NCBI RefSeq assembly: GCF_003073045.1
Contig: NC_037592.1
Location: forward strand, 10,134,007-10,198,006
DNA from: Pomacea canaliculata
Taxonomy: Eukaryota; Mollusca; Gastropoda; Architaenioglossa; Ampullariidae
Reading direction: 5' to 3'
Length of the DNA stretch: 64,000 nt
The notes below the pieces were generated by a model that saw nothing but the letters and a program-made list of their open reading frames with translations, was not told the DNA's origin and did not search any database. Made by a program: the position numbers and the translations under genes. Shown in pieces: positions 22,931-34,020 of this stretch; the first letter of the stretch is position 1; every line of letters begins with the position of its first letter.

Positions 22931-25900
22931 AGTTCGTTGTCTTCCTTTTTTCCCTCCCTACCGTTGAGGAACACTGCGCCAATTGAATAGTGGCGCGTCT
23001 GTTCTCACCTCTGTCAGTTCACGATCTACCTACCCATCCTTCAATGCCAGCGCCTGTTCAAAGAGGTGCTCTAGATAACCACCCTATTTGACACGACACC
23101 AACCACAGACTCCAGCAAACTCTGCGACAGCCACGGAACCGATGCGGCACAGTGGCCAGGGACAAGGGGATGCGTCTACAGGCTGTGCAACCATCTTAAT
23201 CACCTCCCTTATTTTAAAACGTAAGCTGCTCGCTTTAAACAGACCGGATGCTGGTCCATGGTTTGCAAACGGTTATCGTTATCTGCTTGTACTTTAAGAC
23301 ATGTTTAATTTATTACTTGTGGGAGGGCGGCGTGAGCGGGCAACCGGGGTAACCGAGACCCCAAACCCGTGAGTCTATCGCGTGACATCTCTCCTCCAAA
23401 TGCAGCGAATGACTCACTGTCGACTGCACGTGGGGTGGGGGTGAGGGTAGTGGGGTTAGTTAAAAGTTGAGCTTGTCAGCGTGCAGACTGAGGAGAGGTA
23501 GCGAAATGATTTATGCGCACTCAGGCAGCCCACACGGAGCGATGTTAATAATTAAAACCAAACTTCCCAGTTTCCCTTCCGTATCTAAGCATGAAACGGG
23601 TTCCAGGTCCTCTCATTTCTGGCACGCTCACCTTTGCTCAATACCTAAAGGCCATTTCGACGACAACTCGTGAATGTTCGGTATTCCACCCAACCCTTAT
23701 ATGAAAGATTCTGACATCAATTAAGGTTGTTAATGAACATTAACTTTTAATTGTTTAGGTATTGAAAGTGAACATCGCTTTACGTCATTAACCGAATCAT
23801 GTCTTTGTAGCTTTTGAGGTTTACGAAGCTTACCTGTCTTTCAGTACATCTGTTCGGATATCGCGAGAGGTCGCCTTCACAACTTCGCAATTTTTGGAAC
23901 ATGGAATGCTCCTTACCTTTTACGGCAGTTTCCCTCAGATCGTCGTCAGCAAGGGCTGCAGTGCAGCCCTACTGGAGCTAGTTGCTGATGGGACCACTCA
24001 GCATGTAAGGTCTACTAGGGAACGCACAACCCGTTGGCACGTCACGGCCTGTAAGGGGCACGCCTCCCGTGACAGCTCCCTCCCCCAACACACACACACG
24101 GCCCGAGAGTACACGAGCTTCAGGTTAGGCAGCTAACTAGCGGCAGGTCGGGACGGCACGGCCAAAGACTGATTAAAGAACAATGATCCTTGCGCTCGTG
24201 TCGTCCCCCTCCTCTCACCTCTAAGTCTCTCTGTTCCTCCCGCAGTCCGTCTTGCTCCTCGCCAGGTCGTAATCACAAGGTAAACTTTTCCTACCGGCCG
24301 CGGACCAGGTAAAAAACAACTCCCGCACTCTCTAGGTTTTTGGCACACCTGTGAATGCAGATCACCTGCGCTGGCTAGAGCCCTCAGGGGGAGGGAAATG
24401 AGCGGAAATGGGAGGGAGGAGGGATTCAACTGTGGGTGTGGGTGTGAGTGGTACAAAGGCCAGAAAAAAAAGGTGAACGCGAAGGAGGGGGTGGATGGGT
24501 GACCACAATATGACACAGGGGAGAGCAACAAGTCTTATGAAGCCAACAAGGGTGGTTGGGGGATAAGGGTCCCAGGAAGCCAGGACCGGCCTAGCTCACG
24601 TGAACCGAACGTAGTTACAGGAACAGCGACTCGACCGTGATCGGGACTGGAGATAAACTTTGCCCACAGCACACCCCGAGTGTTATCAAGCAGTATTTTT
24701 TTTCTTTTTTGCGTCTGAAGGAGAAAGATTTATTAGCCAAAATTCTAGACGGTACACCAGAGCCTGAGTTTCCCGTCGCTTAAAAAAGGTCGAGATTCAC
24801 AACTTCCACGTGAAAAACAGCAACGCAAGAAACAGAAGATGGAGAGGGGTTAAGGTTAGGTGCGGGTGAAGGGAGGTAAGAAAGGAATCAAACAATACCT
24901 ATACAACGATTCGAACAATATCTACAACGAATCGTCTTAACACCCACTTCTCTGCACTGGTAACCAACAAACTTGGGTGATCGGAGAGTGTAGATCGTAA
25001 AAGTTCGTGACTGGAAGGTGGGCGGTGTTTGGTCACTATAAGCTCCGACTTTCAGACGTCAAACCATCAAAGGTAGCACCGGGTATCAGCCCAACTGCGG
25101 GTCGCATGCAACCTTTCCTCAACAGAGACAGCCGCCAGATGACTGTCGCATCAGTTCCTGCCAAAAGCAAGTCTATTGCTGTCGCCTCAAAGCTGGTTGG
25201 AGAGTCTGTCCAACCCCTGGGAGCTGGGTAAGTAAGCGTGTGTGATCTTTCGAGTAGTTTCTGGGCTTCCTGAGTTTGAAGATCCAGCATGAGAAAGGGC
25301 CGGTTGCACAGCGCGCCAAATGACAGAAGCGTCTCTTTGTGCTAGAACCTCATTTACACTAGCAAGTGCTTTTCGTTTTTCCAGCAAGTGATAGGATAAG
25401 GCGGTAGGGATGAGGACGAATTATTAATAAAATGCCACTAAAATTCGCTGCAGCACAACGCAAATGTCCTACTGTCATTCACACTTTGGGTTTGTCAGCA
25501 CCACCGACAGATTTAGTCTAACAGGCGCAAAACATAACAATACGGACCGAGGGAGAGTGTGGGGGAGGAAGGGAAAAGGGACATCCTGCCTTTGCGTGCC
25601 AGGTCAAAGCAGGTGCTGATACTGCGACAGTTTCACCAGCTGGCTTTTCGTCAAGTTTGGTTTTCACCAGCTTCATCCGTGGAGCCAGTACCTTTCATCT
25701 TTCCATCCATTTGTTTCTTTTGGCAAACGTCACCTTAGAAATAATGTCAACTCGGCCTGCGAAGTAGTCTCCCTTTATCTCCATAAGCCTCGCCAAACAG
25801 TAGCTGCTTGTCTCCGGCTTCTGTCTTTTGGGTCACCGGTAACTATGGCAGCGAGGATGATAGGGGAGGATTCGAAAAAGCAGTGGGGTGAGGTAACAAG

Positions 25901-27272
25901 TCTGAGACGACGGACGATCACGCTTGATCCTGCCCCCATCCACCTCACCTATATATTTTTATAATAACAGTCTGTATTCTCGCCACATCGATACAGAAAT
26001 GCAAGTGCAAGTATTACCAATCAATAGCTATGCAAATATATATATAGTCAATATTTTTTACTCGCGCTCATACCGATACCGGGATGGAAGTATTAGCCAT
26101 CAATAGCAATTGTTCGCTCTGTTGTTGTGATGATGGTACTGTTAATTGATTGTTGTGCATGCATCAGAACCGCGTCGTGCATGCAGGAAAATACTGCAGT
26201 CGGAACGGCTAGGCTGGGTGCCGCCATATTGACCGCACAGCGCTGGTCCGCCAAGCTGCAGCAACAAAGGTCTGGGCGCACCACGTCTCAACACAGGCTC
26301 ACGAGAGTTACTCCCCTTTAGCTATGGGCCCCCTGAGCGTTTTCCTCCAGCGTAAATTATTAGCTTGCAGTAGAAGAGTGTTGGGTGGGGAGTGGGAGAC
26401 GAGGGAGGGGCGGGAGGAATTTGAGGCTAGACGTAACGAGTGAAATGCGATCGATCCTAGCATGGCTGCTAGAGCTGCAAAATGTTTCTCTCTCTCTCAC
26501 CAAGCGAAGCTAAATCGAGAGTTAAGAACCAGCCGGAATCGACACTAATGGTTGGCAGAGACGGACAAAATCTTACTCTAAAATTATACGCACTCTCTTT
26601 CTAGAACAGCAGAAGATTAGTCAACCTATTATGCGGTATAAGATAACGTCAGCGGTATTGCCTGAAAATTCGCAGAAGTGAAACATCACAGCTTTTAAGT
26701 TCTGAAATGCGAACGATTCATAACATAATCCATAACTAATTTTACGGGAAAAATAATACCTCTCCCTATTTCTGTAAAATGCTTGCTGCTACCGGCCATT
26801 GTAAGGACCTGAGCACCCTCTCACGGTCTGGTTACTTAACGTACGTCCAACACAAGAGGGCAGCAAGATTTTCCTTTCATTTTCTTCCTCAGCCTCCAGT
26901 GCACAATAAACTCTTCCACAAAAAAGCTTTTGTCTCGATATATTGTCGCTCATCTAATCACGAATTCAGTAAAACTATACTTTCAAAATGTTATTAGGGG
27001 CATTAGACATTGCCGCTGTCAGGAGGCATGCTATGACAGATTGATGACCACTGTTGCATTTAAAAGCCTCCAGCTGTGAATAATGCATCATGTGATGGAA
27101 ACTCTAGCGCCAACTAGTATGAACACAGGATTCACCCGTGTGTATTCCTTGACTGACGAGACAGCATTGCAGGCGTAATGGGTGTTACTGGTTTTCCTCT
27201 ATCACACGTTTTCCTTGTATCGCACTAGTTTCTGAAACCGAAAACTAGTTGCAATGAGCCGTCGTTTCTTAC

Positions 27273-27479
27273 CTCTGTAGTAACAGAAAAGTCCAAAAGC
27301 AATCCACTATCTCCTGCTCCACCCTTCCCTTCCACAGATAGGCCTGGGCCGAAGGGATCAAAATCATCAGGCTCTGAAGTTTTTTGGGTGGTCCCATTTG
27401 TAGTCGGAGGGGCGTCGTCACCAAAGCTCAACAAGGAGTCAAACTGCGACGTCATCGTGAAGGAGAAATCTCCCTACAC
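27273..27479 (-). CDS. NPLYDL-repeat acidic protein, first coding exon
   Basis: An acceptor with a strong pyrimidine tract (ends CATTTCAG) precedes 27479, so an untranslated exon must lie upstream. After 24 untranslated bases the ATG at 27455 opens 61 codons, ending phase 0 at a canonical donor (GAG then GTAAGA at 27272). The N-terminus (MTSQFDSLLSFGDD) is acidic and disordered. FDPF at residues 32-35 contains the DPF form that binds the AP-2 alpha appendage, and LLLDFS at 52-57 resembles a clathrin box. The following exon at 14810 is also phase 0 and begins VTNKTENGDTDPF, giving a second DPF. The joined product is 328 residues. The function is inferred from short motifs only, and I do not recognise the gene. 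Confidence 0.75.
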
Positions 27480-30400
27480 CTGAAATGAAAAAAAAAAAAT
27501 AATAATAATAAGTCGCACCATCGTTTCTTTCTTTTAAATAAGGAGACAATCTGATAACACAGACATTAAAAATACTGACGAAAATTTAACGAAGATCAAA
27601 TGAACAGATCGCCCGTTGTCTTGAACTCCCTTCCAGCATGTGTCATGCCTTTTAAACTCATTATTTTAAGGCTCTTGGAAAAACCCTTTTTTCTGGCAAG
27701 CATTCAGTGAATCATTGTTTCAGGCATCTCTCTCACACACAGATTTTTTTTATGAGATCTCGTAGTTACTGTAAGGCCAGTGACAACGAGGCCTTCTATT
27801 CACATATCGATCATTCTGCCACGGAAAGGGATTCAAGGATAAGGCAATTGCCGACCAGGAATGTACAAGGAACGACGTTCTGTAATCTTTCTACATTCTT
27901 CGAACCATAATGTTTTGTTACAAGAAAGTTTTTTCCCCCCATAAGAGAAAAAAATGGTACAAGTGAACTCTGATATTTTCAGTGTTTCTCACACATGAGG
28001 AAATATTTTTGCAGTTGACGTCTGATGTTTTCTTCGCAAGTTCTACTGACTTTATTCTCCTGCATACTTTAAATATTTAATGATGTTATTGGCAGGTGCA
28101 TTAAAATATAACAATATTTGTGTTTTTTAAAGTGTACGCGATTTTCTTCTTACCAGAGTTTTCCCTCAGGCATCTAAAGCTTCACAAAAAGTATAAAATC
28201 TATAAAAATCTGAAAAGTAATCTGCGGAAAACGTTTAGAGTAATCTCCCTTAACTGTCAGCAGATGACTTTTGGCTGTTCGTCACAGATGACAAACGTGG
28301 ACAAGATTCGGCTTCTTGCCGGCGCAGTGCCAGCACTGAACCTGTTCCTTTATCGTTTGCGCTTGGAAAATTCTTTCGCGTGGAGAGTTAGAATTCTTAT
28401 CGCATCAGGGCTGTGAGCAATCGCTGGGCTATGTGTGCTACTCTCTTCTCGTCGTTAGTGCGCGTGCGCGTGTTCATGCGTGCTCGTGAGGTTCGGGGTG
28501 TGTCGGTGCATCTATGAGGGAGCGAGAGAGGTAAGAGGATGGTCCGCATTTTTCCTAATGTCAGTGGAATGTTAAACATAACAGTCTGATGAAACATTCT
28601 CAGCAATTTAGTAATATAATTATGTAACGGATTTTTGGATAACTTGTACTTTACAATCCACATCAACTAAATATAAAGAAACACAGCACCGGCAAGTGTC
28701 TTCAGCCTTAATACTCGCGTTCTATTAACAGATTTTGCTGCTGACGGACGAAAAGACTTATTTATAACTTTGTCTCACAAAGGAAGAAGCGCCACAGGGA
28801 TCGGTCAATCTTTAACTTCGATCTGTGGGCAGCCGTCAACCGGAGTTGTGTAGACCACAGCAACCCTTTGTATAAACGCTTGTACAGTCCAAAATGACAA
28901 AACTAGACACCAGCATGACAACACGTCATTCAAGTAATCCAGCTGTCCAACATGTAATTAATATGCCCATCTTGTTCTGCGTTCCACGACATGTCTGTCA
29001 GGTTTCCAGTTTTGTTGTTATTATGATGCGGACTGTCTTTTCCAGATTTGCTTTGGTGCTCCAGAATTTCTCTGCTAAGGTGGCTCGCTGAGGGCACAGC
29101 TGTGTCCATGCCTTTTTGTGTAGTGGACAGAACTGTATCGATATGCCTATGTGCTTATGTTTGATCATCTAAATGTGTCCAATTCCATCATTAGAAATTA
29201 ATGTCAGGATTACCAGAAGGGAGATTTTATCACGAAATGGTTAGTTGCTGTCTTGGCTACAGTATACTCATCGATCTCGGTAAGCTCACACTATACGAAC
29301 CGAAGCCCCTCTGTACTGCGTCTGCGCTTAATAATTGTCGAGGATGGGCCACCGTTTCTGGAAACCGGATACGAAAACGGAAATGGAAAGGTTCTTTCTG
29401 TGTATTGTCCAGTACGCGATATGTAGTGTCCAGTATGCGACGATGTGTACTGTCCAGTGCGTGAAATTGTTCCACTTTAATTTCATTGGAACATCGCAGT
29501 CATCTGTCACCTACCGAAACTGCATGGCATTTACATTTATGTACAGTGACTATCAAGACAATGATGTTTTAGTACCCCTTTCTGGCACGACACCTTTCAC
29601 AGAAACTTAAGGGGTTAAAAGCTTGGTTCACATACAAAAGCCACGCATAGCAATACATAAAATTTCAAGTTGTATATTTATATATTAAGAATTGTTGCTA
29701 AAGATATAAATTACCGCTAAATGAATACAGTTACAATAGCTGGCCTGTTATTGTTCTGTCGTACTACTATTTTCTTTTTACTGCTACATCGCATGAGTGA
29801 CTGTGAGAGAGTGGTGACTAAACCTCAAAAAGCGAACCCAATTCACGCTTCCTCCATTGAGCTGCACCCTGTACATTTTCCCCTTCCTCTTCCTCCACCC
29901 CCAACCCCAGTGCAGTTCATGCACCATGGCCTCAGTCAATTGCCAATGTGCCTCACGATGCCAGAGCTAAAAATGTATCCTCGCCATCGGCTCAGTTCCG
30001 GCGGAGGAAGCGCAATAAAGGATGAGGTGAAGTTATTTATAAGTGGGCTGACGAGATGGAGGAGGACTCATTAGAGGCAGAATGGTGGCTCCCCTTTCAC
30101 CCTCACCCTCCCGGTGTAGGCACTCGTCTCTGGACCCTGCTCACACCTACCTGTCCCACAGATAAAGCTAGGCGTCTTAGCTCCACGCACGGAAACGCTT
30201 AACGAGAGGGAGAAAAATCATTTCCAGTGTTTGGGAAGGGGAGCCCGAATGTTACCTCCTTTTATAGTGATGCTGACCTTTACGCTGATTATTTATTTGT
30301 AGCATCTTTTCTGGTTCAATTGTTGATAGAACAAAACGGAAACGCGCTTATCTTTGATCTACCAGAAAAACAAACAACAAAACCTTTGCTACAGCAGTCT

Positions 30401-31696
30401 TCTCGTCCTCCCTCCACCCCTACCCACACCCCAACACTTTTAAAAAAAAAGTAGTAGCGTTCTGTTAGCAGGTAAGACTTACCTACGGGGCTACCCGGAG
30501 CTACCGTCGTATCTGATTTATGTCGGCCATTGATATTTCGTCTGATTTTCATTCCTCGTAAGAGTGATCAAATCCCAGTAGTATTTGGGTCAACACCGAC
30601 TTATTGTATTCGTTTGTACAGATAATATTTTCCGACTTAACCTTCCTGCTGCTATTTTGGTGCATTAGTGTCAAGGTCTTCCTGCTTTGTATCTCTCAGT
30701 TTGAAAGCATTTGCAAACGAGCGCATGTGTGAACAAACACACAGAGACGCACGTGCCCGCGCGTGTACACAAACACAACTCGAGAATGGAGGGAGGGAGG
30801 GTCGTACAGCCATTTGGTTTGAGCAACAGCGTGCGACCCCGATGGCACCCCCACTAACCGGTTTGAGATCCGTGTTACGGTAAGCACTTATCTCAGTTGA
30901 CACAGCTGTGAAGTGGGTACCTGACTCCTGAGATACCTGTTGGAGGAAGATACGGCAGCGACGGAAGGATGGGCTCCGCTCGCACCAAAAAAAAAAAAAA
31001 GCTGGCTCCAAGATAAGTGAAGGGTCTAACACCCAACTCCCATACGAATGCAAGGTCACGAGACTTTATTTTTTACACACACACACCAGAGAGAGAGAGA
31101 GTGGTGGTGGGGCTCTAAAATCTAGTTCCCTACGACCGACAGATCATGGGACTACTTTGGCTTTTGCAGAGAGTGAGAAAGGAGGGGGGGGGAGTTTGCA
31201 GAAAGTGGAGAAGGTGTGTAGCAGTATATCTTCGCAACATATCTCCCTCTAGATGTAATGTGTAGCCGATTTTTGCTTTTAGCAAAGACCCTCGGCAAGG
31301 TGTCCCGTTGTTTCGTGACGAGATCGAGTTGCTGCAAAAGATTTGTCCTGCTTATTTTTAGTCAGAGAACAAACATGCATGAATGGAAAGTCGCAGACGG
31401 AAGTTACGCTTATTAGTCACGATGAAGGCAATTTCTCTGGTTTATGTTTTATGTATGGTTGCTAAAACCACCAGCTTTTATATTCCATTTACGGCGTTTA
31501 TCAATTGGGTGGCATTAGAGTGTCCGTAGCCATGACAACGTCAACAGGCGAACGACCCAATACGGTCAAGTTGGCGTAGCTGATACGGAAGCTGAAGCGG
31601 AAGCACTTTGGAGAAGTTCTGTGACTCACTGTGGTGTTCAGACTATTATAACCTTTGGGCTCAGGTCAATGGCTGACAAAGCTGCTTACAGCTATG
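27480..31696. other. Gene-free stretch upstream of the NPLYDL gene first coding exon
   Basis: No supportable gene was found. It contains AT-rich sequence at 27.5-28.4 kb, poly-pyrimidine tracts, a short tandem repeat at 29.4 kb and simple repeats. It may be the 5' intron of the NPLYDL gene. Confidence 0.4.
29399..29465. repeat. Three tandem copies of a 22-bp unit
   Basis: The core TGTCCAGTACGCGA recurs three times at about 22-base spacing (29405, 29427, 29451) with one or two changes per copy. It is short and non-coding. Confidence 0.65.
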
Positions 31697-32180
31697 ATCT
31701 AGACCAGGGGTGGGCAATTAATTTTCCCAAGGGGCCGCATGAGAAACTGGGATGGTTCTCGGACCGCGGACACTTTACTTAAGTAAAAGCTATGGCGGAC
31801 CACCAAGTCCTTAGTAAAAAATATGGCGGACACCAAGGCCTAAAAATCAGTCTGTACTATGAATTTCAAATTTAATTGCCGCATTTGTTTCATTTTAATT
31901 CAAACTAAATGTCTTTTGTAAATGTAGTATAGTAAAAGATGACATAAAGCTACGTATACCTCGTTCTTTGTAATTAAAATGTTAATGCGAGAATGCATCA
32001 CTTAAACATCACTTTGCTGACATATGACGACTGTCAGGACTTATGCCGGGACCACTAGTGGTCTGCGGACCACACTTTGAGAACCAAGGGCCGGACTAGT
32101 ATAGTTAACTCAGTTTTAAACTGTATATATAGTATATACTAGCGCGGGCCGGTCGGCGTTTGCCCAGGTCTGATCTAGAC
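31697..32180. mobile_element. Non-autonomous hAT-type transposon (MITE), 468 bp plus target-site duplications
   Basis: The element spans 31705-32172. Its ends are CAGGGGTGGGCAA and, inverted, CAGACCTGGGCAA (11 of 13 match), and it is flanked by identical 8-bp target duplications ATCTAGAC at 31697-31704 and 32173-32180. CAG...CTG ends, short imperfect terminal repeats and an 8-bp duplication are hAT hallmarks. The interior has no transposase frame. It contains GGGGCCGCATGAGAAA near the left end, and an internal block (GGACCACACTTTGAGAACC, about 32071) that looks like the end of a second hAT-type element, so the unit may be nested. The intact duplication suggests a relatively recent insertion. 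Confidence 0.85.
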
Positions 32181-33159
32181 CCAGCTGATGTACAACTTTA
32201 GTCCTTTCACATCAAGTCTTCGTCAGACGATGGCATTCAGAAGAAAAAAATGTGACCTTTCGCCAAAGGACCGTGGTTTGACGTCGCTTGAGAGACAATG
32301 GTGTCGGTGGCTGCGACCCTCTCACCGGGAACAATAGTGACTCGTCCTCGTCCTTGACCAAGAGATCGTGCTCAAGTCTGGTGGTGCTCAAACGGTGTCA
32401 CGTGTCTGCGTAAAAGCCCACCCCTCCCTGTCTACAGACATACACGCACTCCCCAAAATGCCGAAAGCAGATTGATCAAACCTGACAGAAGAGCGCGTGA
32501 CGACCGCCCATCGAGCCATCCGTCTCCCACCCAAGCTGTGCACCCTCCATCTCTATGAGGTCACAGGAAGTGAAGTGGCAGCTAAGACAAACGATGTGTA
32601 CTTCGTGCTCTGCCACAGAGACTGGTTATGAAACAGATCGGCTTGTTCCTCATCCACTGGCTTACACCACAGAAAGCCGTTTATCTCACTTCCTCAGTGT
32701 TACTATAATTAATGCGCATGCGTACATTCCCTCCTGCGTGATGGGGGTGAGGGTGTGAGGGGCACCAAGGTACTTCCCTTTCCGTGTCGATGCTTCGCTA
32801 ACACTCGGATGGCTCTGACGTACCCAGGCTCTGTAAGCGAGCACGGGGGGTACTGTTGTCTAGCTGGACAATTCAGATGTGGATACCAACGACTGGCCAG
32901 GCTCATTACTACGGAAGTTTGAGGATGGCAGACGACAGGGTCCTCGACTTTTCGTTGGTCCAGACAGGTTGACAAGCATCGTCTTGGTCGCTCGTAACGC
33001 CACCGACATAAAGGAACGACTACCACTTACTGTCTAGAGAACGAGAAGCGTGTTTTGGTGAGACTATGCACTAGACACAACAGAGTAAACACCTATGTGT
33101 GTCGGAAGATCCTTGACAGAAGTCTGTGGTTAATGGCAATGAGACGGTATAACATCTGC
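32181..33159. other. Gene-free stretch between the MITE and the LINE fragment
   Basis: No gene was recognised. It is moderately CpG-rich, its open frames are short, and upstream parts of the LINE may be present but are too decayed to identify by eye. Confidence 0.4.
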
Positions 33160-33600
33160 AAAGTTTTAGGTCCCTCGGGTGCTAGACAGTAAATTATCCT
33201 TCCATGAAACCGCCAGCAACGTTTCTAGGCAAGTACATCAGCGCCTGTTCCCGCTGAGGCAGCTGAAGATTTTCGGGGTCAGCAGCCCTGTCTCTCAGAT
33301 TGCATATCGCAGCGTGATCGAAAGTATTTTAACATTCAAGCTGTGCTGTTCGGCGTTCACTCCATCAAGGATAAAGCTTCTTTAATGAGTATTGTCGTGT
33401 CCACAAGATCACTGGCTTTTCACAGAAACTAGGTGAGCTATAACCCTAACCCTAACCTAACCCTAACCTAGCTGCCAGACCCCTCTCACTCGCTACATCA
33501 CCATTTCCAAATGCTACCCTCTGGCCACAGATGGAAACAACTGTTTTTGCCAGGCCCACTGTGATGGCACTCTTGAACTGTCAAATAAACCTAGTTTTAT
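33160..33600 (+). mobile_element. 5'-truncated LINE (non-LTR retrotransposon) fragment, end of reverse transcriptase ORF
   Basis: The plus-strand frame from about 33176 reads VLDSKLSFHETASNVSRQVH, then FPLRQLKIFGVS and YRSVIESILTF. This is the pattern of the C-terminal part of L2/CR1-like reverse transcriptases, where LGV.LD..LSF, RL..LR.L..F.V and .YRS.IES.LTF recur. It continues HKITGFSQKLGEL, is broken by a telomeric repeat at 33441, and resumes in another frame with DPSHSLHHHFQMLPSGHRWK, also typical of these LINEs. Stops and frameshifts show it is dead. The 5' end is missing, as usual for LINE copies, and an AATAAA-like tail lies near 33587. Confidence 0.75.
33441..33470. repeat. Interstitial telomeric repeat (CCCTAA/TTAGGG)
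   Basis: About five units of CCCTAA/CCTAA follow one another within 30 bases inside the LINE coding remnant. The variant units (CCTAA) show some decay. TTAGGG is the telomeric motif of molluscs and vertebrates. Confidence 0.85.
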
Positions 33601-33790
33601 TACCCTTACCCATAGCATGTAACACTAAATGTAATGTACCTCTGACAATCGTCGCTGAGGGCTTGTGAGTGCAACTAAGTAGGGATGTGCGAGGTGTGAC
33701 CGTATTTTGTTTAGTTTATTACTTGAGGAGTTTCCAAAAAAGTAACATTTCCATCAGAAATAATAACAATAAAGAAGCATTATTTTGTAT

Positions 33791-34020
33791 TGTGACTTCC
33801 CCATCAGCAATACGTCAAATATCACTGTTTGATTCCAACAGCCATACAACTATGTGATTCCAAATTACACACTTCAAATACTGTGTGATCTCGAGTCACA
33901 TACATTAAATACCAACTGTGTGACCTTCCCAGCAGCAATACGCCAACCACAATGTGTGATGCCAACAGCAACATATATACCGATTGTATCCCCGTTCACA
34001 TAGCGAATGTGTGACCCCAA
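33791..34020. repeat. Degenerate minisatellite, unit about 35 bp
   Basis: Recurring phrases TGTGTGATTCCAACAGCA, AATACGCCAA and CCAACTGTGTGACC repeat about every 33-37 bases, six to seven times, with many substitutions. The array lies just downstream of the LINE fragment and is non-coding. Confidence 0.6.

Larger units (their letters stand above)
14811..27272 (-). other. Large intron between the two exons of the NPLYDL-repeat gene
   Basis: It is bounded by GTAAGA at 27272 and TTTCTGTGCAG at 14811, both phase 0. The 12.5 kb contain no convincing exon, only CpG-rich sequence, (CA)n, (GT)n and (CT)n microsatellites, a 34-bp tandem repeat at 17.43 kb, a short dispersed-repeat fragment at 20.74 kb, an A-rich tract and minisatellite at 22.5-22.9 kb. 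Open frames here are short and lack recognisable motifs. Confidence 0.5.

Noticed and set aside
25007-25387. Overlapping open frames with a repeated D-A-[T/S]-V-I-W-R phrase on the minus strand
   Set aside because: The similarity is short and weak at the nucleotide level, with no splice or family support.
33441-33470. True chromosome end
   Set aside because: Only about 30 bases with variant units, embedded in LINE sequence with normal DNA on both sides.
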